From: Tepidimonas sediminis
GTDB lineage: Bacteria; Pseudomonadota; Gammaproteobacteria; Burkholderiales; Burkholderiaceae_C
Direction of reading: 5' to 3'
Assembly: GCF_007556605.1 (NCBI RefSeq)
Contig: NZ_VJND01000001.1
Location: forward strand, 124,001 to 188,000
DNA: 64,000 nt
The notes beneath the pieces are model-generated. The model had not been told where the DNA came from. It saw nothing but the letters and a program-made list of their open reading frames with translations, and did no database searches. The translations under genes were made by a program, and so were the position numbers. Of this stretch, positions 24,140-36,464 are shown piece by piece. Position 1 is the stretch's first letter. Every line of letters starts with the position of its first letter.

Positions 24140-24843
24140 CGGGACGGCCCGTTCGAGCCGGAATCCGAAGCACCGCTGCGGGCCGTGGCACGGCGGCGCG
24201 GCGGCGCGGCCTTGGCCTGCGCGCAGGCGTGGTCGCACCACGCGGCCACCGGGCACGCACCGCACTTGGGCGCGCGCGCGGTGCAGGTGTAGCGGCCGTG
24301 CAGGATCAGCCAGTGGTGCGCGTCGCGCAGGAAGCGCGCGGGCACCCGCTGCAGCAGCCCCTGCTCGACCTGCAGCGGCGTCCTGCCGGGGGCCAGGCCC
24401 GTGCGGTTGGCGACGCGAAAGATGTGCGTGTCCACCGCCATCGTCGGCTCGCCGAAGGCGACGTTGAGCACCACGTTGGCGGTCTTGCGGCCGACGCCGG
24501 GCAGGGCTTCCAGATCCTCGCGGCGGCGCGGCACCTGGCCGCCGTGGCGCTGCAGCAGCAGGCGGCAGGTCTCGATCACGTGGCGCGCCTTGCTGCGGTA
24601 CAGCCCGATGGTGCGGATGTGCGCTTCCAGCCCCTCCTGCCCGAGCGCCAGGATCGCCTGCGGCGTGTTGGCGATGGGGAACAGCCGCCGCGTGGCCTGG
24701 TTGACGCTGCGGTCGGTGGCCTGGGCGCTGAGCATCACGGCCACGAGCAGCTCGAACACGCTCGTATACTCGAGTTCGCTTTGCGGCTGAGGCCGCTCGG
24801 CCTGCAGCGCCGAGAAGAAGGCTTCGATGTCGCGCGGTTTCAT
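24136..24843 (-). CDS. nth: Endonuclease III
   Basis: Nth is a DNA glycosylase/AP lyase removing oxidised pyrimidines. The 235 residues include the helix-hairpin-helix LPGVGRKTANVVLN with catalytic Lys and, a little later, Asp in VDTHIFRVANRTGL. A [4Fe-4S] cluster motif follows (CTARAPKCGACPVAAWC). A basic tail of about 25 residues extends past the cluster. The ATG is at 24843; the stop overlaps the start of aat. Confidence 0.95.
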   Translation of the reverse strand: MKPRDIEAFFSALQAERPQPQSELEYTSVFELLVAVMLSAQATDRSVNQATRRLFPIANTPQAILALGQEGLEAHIRTIGLYRSKARHVIETCRLLLQRHGGQVPRRREDLEALPGVGRKTANVVLNVAFGEPTMAVDTHIFRVANRTGLAPGRTPLQVEQGLLQRVPARFLRDAHHWLILHGRYTCTARAPKCGACPVAAWCDHACAQAKAAPPRRRATARSGASDSGSNGPSR

Positions 24844-24915
24844 GACCCAGATGGCGGCGCCGGGCCCCACGGGGCTGCGGCGCCTTCGCATGCACGTGCC
24901 TTGCAAGGATACGCG

Positions 24916-26136
24916 ATGACGGATCACGCGCCCGCCTCCCCGGTGCGGCTGGCCGAGCGGCTGGCCAACGTCGAGACCTCGGCGATCCGGGAACTGTTCA
25001 AGCTGCTGGGCAAGCCCGGCATCATCAGCTTCGCCGGCGGCTTTCCGGATGCGGCGCTGTTCGACGTCGAGGGCATCCGCGAGGCGACGCTGGCGGCGCT
25101 GGCGGCCAACCCGGGCGCGGCGCTGCAGTACGGCGCCACCGAGGGGTTCGATCCGCTGCGCGAGCAGCTCGCCGCCTTCATGGCCGCCAAGGGCGCGCGC
25201 GGCGTGGCGCCCGGCGACCTGATCGTGACCACCGGCAGCCAGCAGGCGCTGGACCTGATCGGCAAGACGCTCGTCTCGCCGGGCGACACGGTGATCGTCG
25301 AGGCGCCGACGTTTCTGGCCACCATCCAGTGCTTCCGCCTCTACGGTGCGCAGCTGCTGACGGTGCCGGTGGACGGGCAGGGCGCGGACGTGGAGGCGCT
25401 GGAGCGCCTGATCGAGCAGCACCGGCCCAAGTTCGTCTACCTGATCCCGACGTTCGGCAACCCGAGCGGGGCGCAGATGAGCCTGGAGCGCCGCCGCCGC
25501 GTGCTGGAGCTGGCGGTGCGCACGCGCACGCTGGTGGTGGAGGACGACCCGTACGGCGACCTGTACTTCGACGTCCCGCCGCCGCCGAGTCTGCTGGCCT
25601 TGAGCCACGAGGTGCCGGGCAGCCGGGCGTGCCTCGTGCACTGCGGCAGCCTGAGCAAGGTGCTCTCGCCCGGACTGCGCATCGGCTGGATGGTGGCCCC
25701 GCCCGAGCTGCTGGCCAAGGCGACGATGTGCAAGCAGTTCAGCGACGCGCATACCAGCACCTACGCGCAGGCCACCGCGGCGCAGTATCTGGCCAGCGGC
25801 CGCATGCCGGCGACGCTGGAGCGCGTGCGCGGCATCTACGCCCGCCGCGCCGCGGCGATGGTGGAGGCGCTGCGGCAGGAGCTGGGCGCGGCGATCGACT
25901 TCGTGCCGCCGCGCGGCGGGCTGTTCGTCTGGGCGCGGCTGACCGGCGCGAACGGCAAGACGGCCGATGGCGGGGAACTGGCCCGCCGGGCGATCGAGCA
26001 GGGCGTGGCCTTCGTGCCGGGAGCGCCGTTCTTCGCCCGCGACCCTGATCCGGCGACGCTGCGGCTGAGCTTCGCGACGGTGGACGAGGATCGCATCCGC
26101 GAGGGGGTGCGGCGGCTGGCGGCGGCCTTGGGCTGA
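24916..26136 (+). CDS. PLP-dependent aminotransferase, class I/II (MocR-free, AAT fold I)
   Basis: The 406-residue protein is a fold-type I aminotransferase of the LysN/2-aminoadipate and valine-pyruvate type. Visible are the substrate-pocket start FAGGFPDAALF, TGSQQALDLIGKTL, PTFGNPSG with the PLP-contacting Asn, EDDPYGDLYFD with Asp/Tyr, and SLSKVLSPGLRIGW with the Schiff-base Lys. Specificity cannot be read from the sequence; branched-chain, aromatic or 2-aminoadipate substrates are possible. It is divergent from nth and is followed after 13 bases by a small membrane protein gene. Confidence 0.88.
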   Translation: MTDHAPASPVRLAERLANVETSAIRELFKLLGKPGIISFAGGFPDAALFDVEGIREATLAALAANPGAALQYGATEGFDPLREQLAAFMAAKGARGVAPGDLIVTTGSQQALDLIGKTLVSPGDTVIVEAPTFLATIQCFRLYGAQLLTVPVDGQGADVEALERLIEQHRPKFVYLIPTFGNPSGAQMSLERRRRVLELAVRTRTLVVEDDPYGDLYFDVPPPPSLLALSHEVPGSRACLVHCGSLSKVLSPGLRIGWMVAPPELLAKATMCKQFSDAHTSTYAQATAAQYLASGRMPATLERVRGIYARRAAAMVEALRQELGAAIDFVPPRGGLFVWARLTGANGKTADGGELARRAIEQGVAFVPGAPFFARDPDPATLRLSFATVDEDRIREGVRRLAAALG

Positions 26137-26149
26137 AAGGTGCGCGGGG

Positions 26150-26368
26150 ATGGTTCAGGCCATCTTCTTCAAGACCGTGGCCCTCGTGGTCGGGGTCATG
26201 GTGCTTTGGGCCGGTGCCATCGTGCTGGGCCGATGGTTGGGTGGGCGGTGGGCCCGCACTCCCGCTTCCCGTGATGCGCTGTCCAAACTCATCGCCGTCG
26301 TGCTTTTTGCCGCCTCAGTGCTTATTTTTCTTCGCTTGACCACCACAGCGTGGTCGCCCACAGCCTGA
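26150..26368 (+). CDS. Small two-helix membrane protein, unknown function
   Basis: A 72-residue reading frame starts at ATG 26150, 13 bases after the aminotransferase stop, with GCGGGGA before it. It has two hydrophobic helices (about 5-28 and 44-63) separated by a basic loop, RWLGGRWARTPASRD, and a short polar tail. I recognise no family. The last 47 bases overlap the 3' end of the opposite-strand redoxin gene. Close spacing to the aminotransferase and the clean membrane pattern support it, but it could be spurious. Confidence 0.5.
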   Translation: MVQAIFFKTVALVVGVMVLWAGAIVLGRWLGGRWARTPASRDALSKLIAVVLFAASVLIFLRLTTTAWSPTA

Positions 26369-26876
26369 GCCGCATGCCGACGCCGGTGGTGTAGCCGACG
26401 GTGACGTGGCGCAGGCGGTCGCCGGCGTCCAGCACCGCGAACACCGGCACCGAGCGCCAGCCGTGCGCGGCGGCCAGGCGCCCGTCGGCGTCCAGCACCG
26501 TGACCCACGGCAGGCCGCGCTGGCGCAGGTAAGCGCGCACGGTGGCCGCATCGCCGCTGCGAGTGGCCAGCGTCACCACCGGGCGGTCGGCCGCCAGCGC
26601 GGTGACGGTGCCTTCCTCGGCGCGGCAGATGCCGCACCAGGTGGCCCAGACGTGCAGGGCCAGCGGCGAATCGGCTCCGGCGCCGAGCTGCGCGCGCAGG
26701 TCGGCCCAGCTGCCGCGGCCCTCGGTGCCGTCCGGCAGCAGCCACGCCAGCGTCCCTTCGGGCGCCCACTGCTGCGGCGTGGCGCGCGTCAGCCACGCCT
26801 GCACCCCCAGGAAAACCCCGAGCGCCAGCGTCAGGGTGATCGAAGCTTCGCGTACAAAATGGCGGATGCGGCCCAT
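26322..26876 (-). CDS. Membrane-anchored thioredoxin-like protein (ScsD/DsbE type)
   Basis: The 184-residue protein has one N-terminal membrane anchor (about 12-30, [19 protein letters not shown]) and a periplasmic thioredoxin domain with active site [15 protein letters not shown] cis-Pro loop follows (SVPVFAVL). The CGIC pair and anchor resemble suppressor-of-copper-sensitivity ScsD and DsbE proteins, which handle disulfides outside the cytoplasm. The ATG at 26876 is preferred; another lies seven codons upstream. It is divergent from trpB2. Confidence 0.82.
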   Translation of the reverse strand: MGRIRHFVREASITLTLALGVFLGVQAWLTRATPQQWAPEGTLAWLLPDGTEGRGSWADLRAQLGAGADSPLALHVWATWCGICRAEEGTVTALAADRPVVTLATRSGDAATVRAYLRQRGLPWVTVLDADGRLAAAHGWRSVPVFAVLDAGDRLRHVTVGYTTGVGMRLRLWATTLWWSSEEK

Positions 26877-26932
26877 GGCGCCATTGTGCCCGGCCACCCC
26901 CCACCGTATCCGAGCCTCTAGGAGATCCCCCC

Positions 26933-28303
26933 GTGACGACGCCGACCAAGTTCCTGCTGCAGGAAAGCCAGATGCCCAAGTACTGGTACAACATCGCCGC
27001 GGACCTGCCCAAGGCCCCGCCGCCGGTGCTGCACCCGGGCACGCTGCAGCCGGTCGGCCCGGACGATCTGGCGCCGCTCTTTCCGATGGAGCTGATCCTG
27101 CAGGAGGTCAGCACCGAGCGCGAGATCGAGATCCCCGAGCCGGTGCGCGAGATCTACCGCCTCTGGCGGCCCAGCCCGCTGTTTCGCGCCCACCGGCTGG
27201 AAAAGGCCTTGGGCACGCCGGCCAAGATCTTCTACAAGTACGAGGGCGTCAGCCCCGCCGGCAGCCACAAGCCCAACACCGCCGTGCCGCAGGCGTTCTA
27301 CAACGCGCAGGCTGGCACGAAGCGTCTGACCACCGAGACCGGCGCCGGCCAGTGGGGCACGTCGCTGTCGTTCGCGGGGCAGCTGTTCGGGCTGGAGGTG
27401 CTGGTGTTCCAGGTGCGCGTCAGCTACGACCAGAAGCCCTACCGCCGCGCGGTGATGGAGACCTACGGCGCGCGCTGCCTGCCGTCGCCCTCCACCGAGA
27501 CCGAGTACGGCCGGCGCGTGCTGGCGCAGCGGCCGGACCACCCGGGCAGCCTCGGCATCGCGATCTCCGAGGCGGTGGAGCTGGCCGCGCAGCGCGAGGA
27601 CACCAAGTACGCGCTCGGCTCGGTGCTCAACCACGTGCTGCTGCACCAGACCGTCATCGGCCTGGAGGCGATGGAGCAGCTGCAGATGGCCGACGCCTGG
27701 CCGGACGTGATCGTCGGCGCCACCGGCGGCGGCAGCAACTTCGCCGGCATTGCCTTCCCGTTCATCGGCCATGCGCTGCGCGGCGGGGCGCGGCCGCGCG
27801 TGGTGGCGGTGGAGCCGGCCGCCTGCCCGTCGCTGACGCGCGGCAAGTACGCCTACGACTTCGGCGACACGGCGCACCTGACGCCGCTGACCAAGATGCA
27901 TACGCTGGGCTCGACCTTCACGCCGCCGCCGTTCCATGCCGGCGGGCTGCGCTACCACGGCATGGCGCCGCTGGTGTCGCACCTGAAGGAGCTGGGCCTG
28001 ATCGAGGCGGTGGCCTACACGCAGACGCAGTGTTTCGAGGCCGGCGTGCTGTTCGCGCGCTGCGAGGGCATCGTGCCGGCGCCGGAGGCCAACCACGCCG
28101 TCAAGGGCGCGATCGAGGAGGCGCTGCGCTGCAAGCGCGAGGGCAGGAGCGAGACGATCCTGTTCAACCTGTGCGGCCACGGCCACTTCGACATGGCCGC
28201 GTACCAGAAATACTTCGCCGGCGAGCTCAAGGACGAGACCTACGACGAGCGCGAGCTGGCGATGGCGCTCGCGGGCCTGCCGAGCGTGCCGGAGCCGGTG
28301 TGA
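26933..28303 (+). CDS. trpB2: TrpB2-type tryptophan synthase beta-like protein
   Basis: The 456-residue protein is a TrpB2 (TIGR01415), a PLP enzyme that joins indole and serine (or phosphoserine) to tryptophan without needing TrpA. Key strings are GSHKPNTA with the PLP Lys, [13 protein letters not shown] with the catalytic Glu, and the phosphate-binding GATGGGSNF. It has the N-terminal extension and longer length typical of TrpB2, compared with about 400 for TrpB1. The start is GTG with TAGGAG nine bases upstream. No other trp gene is nearby, so it may salvage indole or act in another context. Confidence 0.9.
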   Translation: MTTPTKFLLQESQMPKYWYNIAADLPKAPPPVLHPGTLQPVGPDDLAPLFPMELILQEVSTEREIEIPEPVREIYRLWRPSPLFRAHRLEKALGTPAKIFYKYEGVSPAGSHKPNTAVPQAFYNAQAGTKRLTTETGAGQWGTSLSFAGQLFGLEVLVFQVRVSYDQKPYRRAVMETYGARCLPSPSTETEYGRRVLAQRPDHPGSLGIAISEAVELAAQREDTKYALGSVLNHVLLHQTVIGLEAMEQLQMADAWPDVIVGATGGGSNFAGIAFPFIGHALRGGARPRVVAVEPAACPSLTRGKYAYDFGDTAHLTPLTKMHTLGSTFTPPPFHAGGLRYHGMAPLVSHLKELGLIEAVAYTQTQCFEAGVLFARCEGIVPAPEANHAVKGAIEEALRCKREGRSETILFNLCGHGHFDMAAYQKYFAGELKDETYDERELAMALAGLPSVPEPV

Positions 28304-28355
28304 GAAACACGTGGGTCGGCATCCGATGGGTGACCGGCCCGCGGGCCGAAGATCA

Positions 28356-28387
28356 TGCCAATCGGAAAGTTGGCTTTCCGATTGGCA
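28356..28387. repeat. Perfect 14-bp inverted repeat between trpB2 and serB
   Basis: TGCCAATCGGAAAG (28356-28369) and its exact inverse (28374-28387) flank a 4-base loop in the 102-base gap between the converging trpB2 and serB genes. The stem is AT-richer than its surroundings and has no T-tract on either side, so it is not a standard intrinsic terminator. It may still stop transcription from both directions or protect 3' ends. Confidence 0.7.
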
Positions 28388-28405
28388 CGGAAAACGGCGG
28401 GTCGC

Positions 28406-29122
28406 TCAGGGCCGCACGACTTCGAGCAGCCGATCCAGCCCGCCCATGTCGATGGCGATGTGCGCTTGCTCGCGCACCTTCGGCTTGGCGCGGTAGGCCA
28501 CCGCCAGGCCCGCCGCGGCCATCATCTCGAGGTCGTTGGCGCCGTCGCCCATCGCGATGGCCTGTTCGGGCGTGCAGCCGATCAGGTCGCACGCCTGCAG
28601 CAGGGTGCGGCGCTTCTCGGCGCCGTCGCAGATGTCACCCCAGTGCTGGTCCAGGAGCCGGCCGGTCAGGCGGCCGTCGACGATTTCCAGCCTGTTGCTG
28701 CGCGCGAAGTCCAGCGCCAGCCGCTCGCGCAGACGGTCGGTGAAGAAGGTAAAGCCCCCGCTGACGAGCAGCACCTTCAGGCCCGCCCCCTTGCACGCCA
28801 GCACCAGCTCGGCCGCGCCGGGGTTGAGCTTGAGGCGCTGGCGATACACGTCCTCCAGGTGCTGCACCGGCACGCCGGCCAGCAGCGCCACGCGGCGGCG
28901 CAGGCTTTCCTTGTAGTCGGTGATCTCGCCGCGCATCGCGGCCTCGGTGATGGCGGCGACCTCGGCCTTGCGCCCGGCGGCGTCGGCGATCTCGTCCACG
29001 CACTCGATGTTGATCAGCGTGGAGTCCATGTCGAAGGCGATCAGCCGGAAGTCGCGCAGGCGCAGCGGCGGCGTGATGCCCCGCACCGCGAGGCCGGGGG
29101 CGATGTCGGTCAGTGGGGTCAT
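28406..29122 (-). CDS. serB: Phosphoserine phosphatase
   Basis: SerB makes serine from phosphoserine, the last step of the pathway. The 238-residue HAD-family protein has motif I FDMDSTLI, motif II LLVSGGFT, the Lys in EKRRTL, and motif III GDGANDLEM. It lacks the N-terminal ACT-like part seen in some SerB forms. The ATG overlaps the stop of the PemK-like gene upstream (ATGA), placing serB at the end of mfd-yitT-antitoxin-toxin-serB. Confidence 0.95.
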   Translation of the reverse strand: MTPLTDIAPGLAVRGITPPLRLRDFRLIAFDMDSTLINIECVDEIADAAGRKAEVAAITEAAMRGEITDYKESLRRRVALLAGVPVQHLEDVYRQRLKLNPGAAELVLACKGAGLKVLLVSGGFTFFTDRLRERLALDFARSNRLEIVDGRLTGRLLDQHWGDICDGAEKRRTLLQACDLIGCTPEQAIAMGDGANDLEMMAAAGLAVAYRAKPKVREQAHIAIDMGGLDRLLEVVRP

Positions 29123-29478
29123 GACAGGGGTGGTTCTTGGAGGATCCAGCGGGCCAGCCGCTGGCGCATGCGTTGCAGCCGGGCGGGCGCGACGGCACCC
29201 AGCGCGCCTGCCAGCGTGGCGCCCTCGACCACCGCCAGCCGCGACAGCCGTGCCATGCTCGGGGCCTTCAGGCCGGTGTCGGCGAAGTCCGGGTCGGTGG
29301 GCAGGATCGGTTCATCCAGATCCGGTTCAGCCTGGTGCAGGCGGGAGGTGACCATGCAGACCAGCCAGTCGTCAAAACGGCTGGAGGCGCGGCGCAGCAG
29401 CAGGACGGGCCGCAGCTTGCCGGGGGCAAGGACGGTCTGGGCAAGGCGCAGCAGGGCGATCTGACCGGGCCGCTTCAT
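29119..29478 (-). CDS. PemK/MazF-like toxin-type protein
   Basis: The 119-residue protein carries PemK/MazF-like features near its N terminus: a hydrophobic first strand, then PGKLRPVLLLRRASSRFDDWLVCMVTSRL. Arg-Pro-Val-Leu followed by a short strand with a Ser/Thr is typical of the MazF fold; MazF relatives cut mRNA. The C-terminal half (about 60-119) is less typical and may be adapted. It overlaps the antitoxin-like gene upstream and serB downstream, both by ATGA. Toxin activity is inferred, not shown by the sequence. Confidence 0.7.
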   Translation of the reverse strand: MKRPGQIALLRLAQTVLAPGKLRPVLLLRRASSRFDDWLVCMVTSRLHQAEPDLDEPILPTDPDFADTGLKAPSMARLSRLAVVEGATLAGALGAVAPARLQRMRQRLARWILQEPPLS

Positions 29479-29705
29479 GCCCAGCGTTCCCGCAGGTCGC
29501 ACTCGTCGTACGTCACGGGATCATCATCCGAGCTCATGGCCTGCTGCGCCAGCATGGCCTGATCCTCCACACTCCAGTCGGGCACGGTACCACTCCGCAG
29601 CCTGCGCCGCGCGAGCAGGAACTCGACGAAGTCGATGACCTCCACCTGCGCATCGGCGGGCAGCGTCTGAAATCGCTCCAGCAGTCGCTCGGCAAGGGTG
29701 GTCAT
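29475..29705 (-). CDS. Small antitoxin-like protein (DUF2281 type)
   Basis: The 76-residue acidic protein (MTTLAERLLERFQTLPADAQ, then VIDFVEFLLARRRLR) has the leucine-rich helix VEVIDFVEFLLARR seen in DUF2281-type antitoxins paired with PemK/MazF toxins. An acidic tail (SSDDDPVTYDECDLRERW) could wrap the toxin. The first ATG followed by this conserved start is at 29705. Its TGA overlaps the toxin ATG. A DNA-binding AbrB or RHH domain is not evident, so autoregulation may be indirect. Confidence 0.7.
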   Translation of the reverse strand: MTTLAERLLERFQTLPADAQVEVIDFVEFLLARRRLRSGTVPDWSVEDQAMLAQQAMSSDDDPVTYDECDLRERWA

Positions 29706-29757
29706 GATCGTCGTGGCCCGAGGTCTTTGACGCCTGAATTCTACGGGGCCCACCGGA

Positions 29758-30411
29758 TCAGTAGGCCACATAGCGTCCGGGCTTGTGGTTGATGGCCAGT
29801 GTCAGGTTCATCAGCGCCGCGCCGAGCACCGACAGCAGCAACTGCAGCGGGCCGACCCAGGGGATGGCCGCCAGCAGGATGGCGGCGTCGATGGCCAGCT
29901 GCACCACGCCGGCGCGCCAGCCGTAGCGCTCCTGCAGCCACAGCACCAGGGTGTTGAAGCCGCCGAGGCTGGCCCGGTGGCGGAACAGGATGATGAAGCC
30001 CACCCCGATCAGCAGCCCGCCGGCCACGGCGGCAAACCAGGGGTTGAGCGCGCCGATGACGATCCAGCGCGGCATGACCTCGGTGAACGCGGCCAGCAAC
30101 CCCACCGCCAGCACCGTCTTGAGCGTGAACGCCCGCCCCATGCGCACCCAGGCCAGCGCGTAGAACGGCAGGTTGATCGCGAACACCAGCGCGCCGAACG
30201 GCCAGCCGCTGGCGTAGTGCAGCACGAACGCCAGCCCCACCGTGCCGCCGGTGACGAAGCCGGCGTGGCGAAACAGCACCAGGCCCAGCGCGACGAGCAG
30301 CGTGCCGGTCAGCAGCGCCTGGGCGTCGTCGAACCAGGTGTGGCGGTCGGGTGGAAACGGCACGTCGGCGCAGGCCCCAGGGGCGGCGGCGGGGGACGGC
30401 GGGATCGTCAT
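29758..30411 (-). CDS. YitT family membrane protein
   Basis: The 217-residue protein has five to six hydrophobic segments and the YitT/DUF161 signatures GTLLVALGLVLFRHAGFVTGGTVGLAFVLHY and GFIILFRHRASLGGFNTLVLWLQE. Members are inner-membrane proteins of unknown transport function; some relate to Mg or other ion effects. It starts 18 bases after mfd on the same strand and is followed after 52 bases by the antitoxin-like gene. Confidence 0.85.
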   Translation of the reverse strand: MTIPPSPAAAPGACADVPFPPDRHTWFDDAQALLTGTLLVALGLVLFRHAGFVTGGTVGLAFVLHYASGWPFGALVFAINLPFYALAWVRMGRAFTLKTVLAVGLLAAFTEVMPRWIVIGALNPWFAAVAGGLLIGVGFIILFRHRASLGGFNTLVLWLQERYGWRAGVVQLAIDAAILLAAIPWVGPLQLLLSVLGAALMNLTLAINHKPGRYVAY

Positions 30412-30429
30412 CGCGCAGTGCCTCTTGCA

Positions 30430-33915
<3,486 letters not shown>

Positions 33916-33925
33916 GAGGGGCGAC

Positions 33926-33935
33926 ATTCTAGAAT
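33926..33935. promoter_or_regulatory. Shared palindromic -10 for mfd and ispDF
   Basis: ATTCTAGAAT is a 10-base palindrome in the tiny gap between the divergent mfd and ispDF. It reads TAGAAT on both strands. From the plus hexamer (33930-33935) a start about seven bases on falls next to the ispDF ATG at 33944. From the minus hexamer (33926-33931) it falls four to five bases before the mfd ATG at 33915. If it is a promoter, both messages are nearly leaderless and initiation in the two directions would be mutually exclusive. No -35 is evident. Confidence 0.4.
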
Positions 33936-33943
33936 CGCCGGCC

Positions 33944-35146
33944 ATGACGACGATGGCGACCGAGACGCCGGCGCGCGCGCGCTGCTGGGCGCTGGTGCCG
34001 GCGGCCGGCAGCGGACGGCGGGCCGGGCTGGCGCAGCCCAAGCAGCACCAGATGCTGGCGGGCCGGCGTGTGCTCGACCACACGCTGGCGGCGTTGCAGG
34101 CGGTGCCGGGGCTGGACGGCGTGGCGGTGGTGCTGGCGCCGGACGACACGAGCGGCTGGCAACCGCCGCCGGGCGTGCACGTCTGGCGCGTGGGCGGCGC
34201 CACGCGCGCGGCCAGCGTGCTGGCGGGCTTGCGGCAGTGGGCCGCCCACGGTGCGCGCGACGACGACTGGGTGCTGGTGCACGACGCGGCGCGCTGCCTG
34301 CTGCGGCCGCAGGACGTGCAGCGGCTGATCGAGGCGTGCCGCCACGATGCGGTCGGCGGGTTGCTGGCGGTGCCGCTGGCCGACACCCTGAAGGAAGAGG
34401 GCACGGATGGCCGCGTCGCCGCCACCCGGCCGCGCGAGGGGCTGTGGCAGGCGCAGACGCCGCAGATGTTTCGCCTCGGTCTGCTGCGCCGGGCGCTGCA
34501 GGCGTGCGAGGCGGCGGACTTCGACGGCATCACCGACGAGGCCAGCGCCGTCGAGCGGCTGGGGCTGCCGCCCCGGCTCGTGCCGGGCCACCCCGGCAAC
34601 GTCAAGCTGACCTATCCGGAGGATTTCGCGATGGCCGAGGCCTGGCTGCGCGGGCAGGCGCCGGCGCCCCAGTGGCGTGTCGGCGAAGGCTGGGACGTCC
34701 ACGCGCTGGTGCCCGGCCGGCCGCTGGTGCTGGGCGGCGTGACGATCCCGTTTGACAAGGGGCTGCTCGGCCACTCCGACGCCGATGCGCTGCTGCACGC
34801 GATCACCGACGCGCTGCTGGGCGCGGCCGGGCTGGGCGACATCGGCACGTGGTTTCCCGACCACGACGAGCGCTGGCGCGGCGCCGATTCGGCCCGCCTG
34901 CTGGACGAGGCGGCCGCGCAGGTGCGCGCGCGCGGCTGGCAGCCGGTCAACGTGGACGCCACCGTGGTGGCGCAGGCGCCGCGGCTGGCGCCGCACCGCG
35001 CGGCGATGCAGGCGCGCATCGCCGCGACGCTGGCGCTGCCACCGGAGGCGGTCAACGTCAAGGCCAAGACCGCCGAGCGGCTGGGGCCGGTGGGGCAGGG
35101 GCTGGCGATCGAGGCGCGTGCGGTGGTGCTGCTGCAGCGCGGCTGA
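33944..35146 (+). CDS. ispDF: Bifunctional MEP cytidylyltransferase / MECDP synthase IspDF
   Basis: The two activities act at steps three and five of the MEP isoprenoid pathway. Residues about 10-235 are Isp[29 protein letters not shown] and the closing [10 protein letters not shown]. After a short PAPQ linker, residues about 243-400 are IspF: GWDVH and [31 protein letters not shown] with metal ligands, and [10 protein letters not shown] at the end. The frame runs through without stop, so this is a true fusion of 400 residues. Such fusions are common in alpha- and epsilonproteobacteria, whereas betaproteobacteria usually carry two adjacent genes. It is divergent from mfd. Confidence 0.95.
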   Translation: MTTMATETPARARCWALVPAAGSGRRAGLAQPKQHQMLAGRRVLDHTLAALQAVPGLDGVAVVLAPDDTSGWQPPPGVHVWRVGGATRAASVLAGLRQWAAHGARDDDWVLVHDAARCLLRPQDVQRLIEACRHDAVGGLLAVPLADTLKEEGTDGRVAATRPREGLWQAQTPQMFRLGLLRRALQACEAADFDGITDEASAVERLGLPPRLVPGHPGNVKLTYPEDFAMAEAWLRGQAPAPQWRVGEGWDVHALVPGRPLVLGGVTIPFDKGLLGHSDADALLHAITDALLGAAGLGDIGTWFPDHDERWRGADSARLLDEAAAQVRARGWQPVNVDATVVAQAPRLAPHRAAMQARIAATLALPPEAVNVKAKTAERLGPVGQGLAIEARAVVLLQRG

Positions 35147-35159
35147 CGCGGCGTCCCCG

Positions 35160-36464
35160 TCATGCCGCCGGCAGGTGCAGCGTCGCCTCCAGCCCGCCGC
35201 CCTCGGCCAGCGCCAGCGTCAGACGCCCGCCCAGGCGCTCGGCGCCGCGGCGCACGATCGCCAGCCCCAGCCCGCTGCCGGGCGTGGTGCGGGCCGCCTC
35301 GGCGCGGTAGAACGGCTCGGTCAGGCGCGGCAGCACTTCCACCGGCACGCCGGGCCCGTGGTCGCGCACGCGCAGCCGCACCCAGCCCGGTTCGTCGCGG
35401 GCCGCCTCGATCTCCAGATGCACCGTGCCATCGGCGCTGCGACCGTGGCGCACGGCGTTTTCCAGCAGATTGGTCAGGATGCGCAGCAGCACCGTGGCAT
35501 CGGCGCGCACGTGCAGGTCATCGGCGACGCGCACATTCAGCGCGACATCGCCGCGCGCGCGGTAGGGCGCGGCGGCACGCTCCAGCGCCGGCCCCAGCGC
35601 CAGCGCTTCGGTCTGCAGCGGCCGCTCGCGCGCGAAGTCGAGGAACTGGCCGAGGATGGCGTCGACCTCGGCGACGTCGTCGGCCATGCGGCTGCGCGTG
35701 GCCGCATCCGGAACGCCCAGCTCGATCTCCAGCCGCAGCCGCGCCAGCGGCGTGCGCAGGTCGTGCGAGATGCCGGCCAGCATCAGCCGCCGGTCGGCCT
35801 CCGAGCGCGCCAGCCGCGCCGCCATCGCGTTGAAGGCGTGGTTGACGCTGGCGATCTCCCGTGTGGGCTGGCTTTCGTCCAGCCGGGCGCCGTCGAAGTC
35901 GCCCTCGCCGACGCGGCGCGCGGCCTGGGCGAGCTGCTGCAGCGGGCGGTTGATCACGCGCGTGATCAGCACCGCACCCAGCAGCGACAACCCCAGCGCG
36001 GTGGCGCCCCACACCAGCCACGTGCGCCCCTGCACGCCGGCCAGGCGCGAGGGGTCGGCCAGCAGCCAGTACTTCTCGTCCTCGATGGCGAAGCCGATCC
36101 ACAGGCCGTCGAAGCCGTTGACCTCGCGCGCCACGACGGTGCCGGGGCCGAGCCTGTCCTGCAGCGCCTGCGCCACGCGCGCGCCCAGCGTGCCGGGCGG
36201 GTAGGGCTGGTGTTCGTCGCCGTCGTCGCGCACGGCGATGCGCACGTTTTCCTCGTCGACCAGCGTCTTGACCAGCGCCACGCGCGCGATCGGGTCGGTG
36301 TAGATGAGCGCCGCGCGCGTCAGGTTGACCAGCGAGGCCAGCGCCTGCGCGCTCTGCAGCGCGCGCGGCTCCTGCTCCAGCGTGCGCAGCGCCTGGAACC
36401 ACGCCAGCACCGACAACGCCAGCAGCCCGGCCAGCAGCAGGAAGTTGCGCCAGAACAGGCTCAT
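35160..36464 (-). CDS. envZ: EnvZ-type osmosensing histidine kinase
   Basis: The 434-residue protein has two membrane helices (about 5-25 and 150-172), a periplasmic sensor of some 120 residues, a HAMP domain, and the H-box GISHDLRTPLARLRLEIE with His. N- and G-boxes follow (LLENAVRHG, DHGPGVP, GSGLGLAIV). It phosphorylates and dephosphorylates OmpR encoded just upstream. The ATG overlaps the ompR stop (ATGA). The signal sensed cannot be deduced. Confidence 0.92.
   Translation of the reverse strand: MSLFWRNFLLLAGLLALSVLAWFQALRTLEQEPRALQSAQALASLVNLTRAALIYTDPIARVALVKTLVDEENVRIAVRDDGDEHQPYPPGTLGARVAQALQDRLGPGTVVAREVNGFDGLWIGFAIEDEKYWLLADPSRLAGVQGRTWLVWGATALGLSLLGAVLITRVINRPLQQLAQAARRVGEGDFDGARLDESQPTREIASVNHAFNAMAARLARSEADRRLMLAGISHDLRTPLARLRLEIELGVPDAATRSRMADDVAEVDAILGQFLDFARERPLQTEALALGPALERAAAPYRARGDVALNVRVADDLHVRADATVLLRILTNLLENAVRHGRSADGTVHLEIEAARDEPGWVRLRVRDHGPGVPVEVLPRLTEPFYRAEAARTTPGSGLGLAIVRRGAERLGGRLTLALAEGGGLEATLHLPAA

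Noticed and set aside
24765-24770. TATACT inside the 5' part of nth as a promoter for the aminotransferase
   Set aside because: It lies 146 bases before the start codon and within coding sequence, with no convincing -35; the evidence is too weak to list as a feature.
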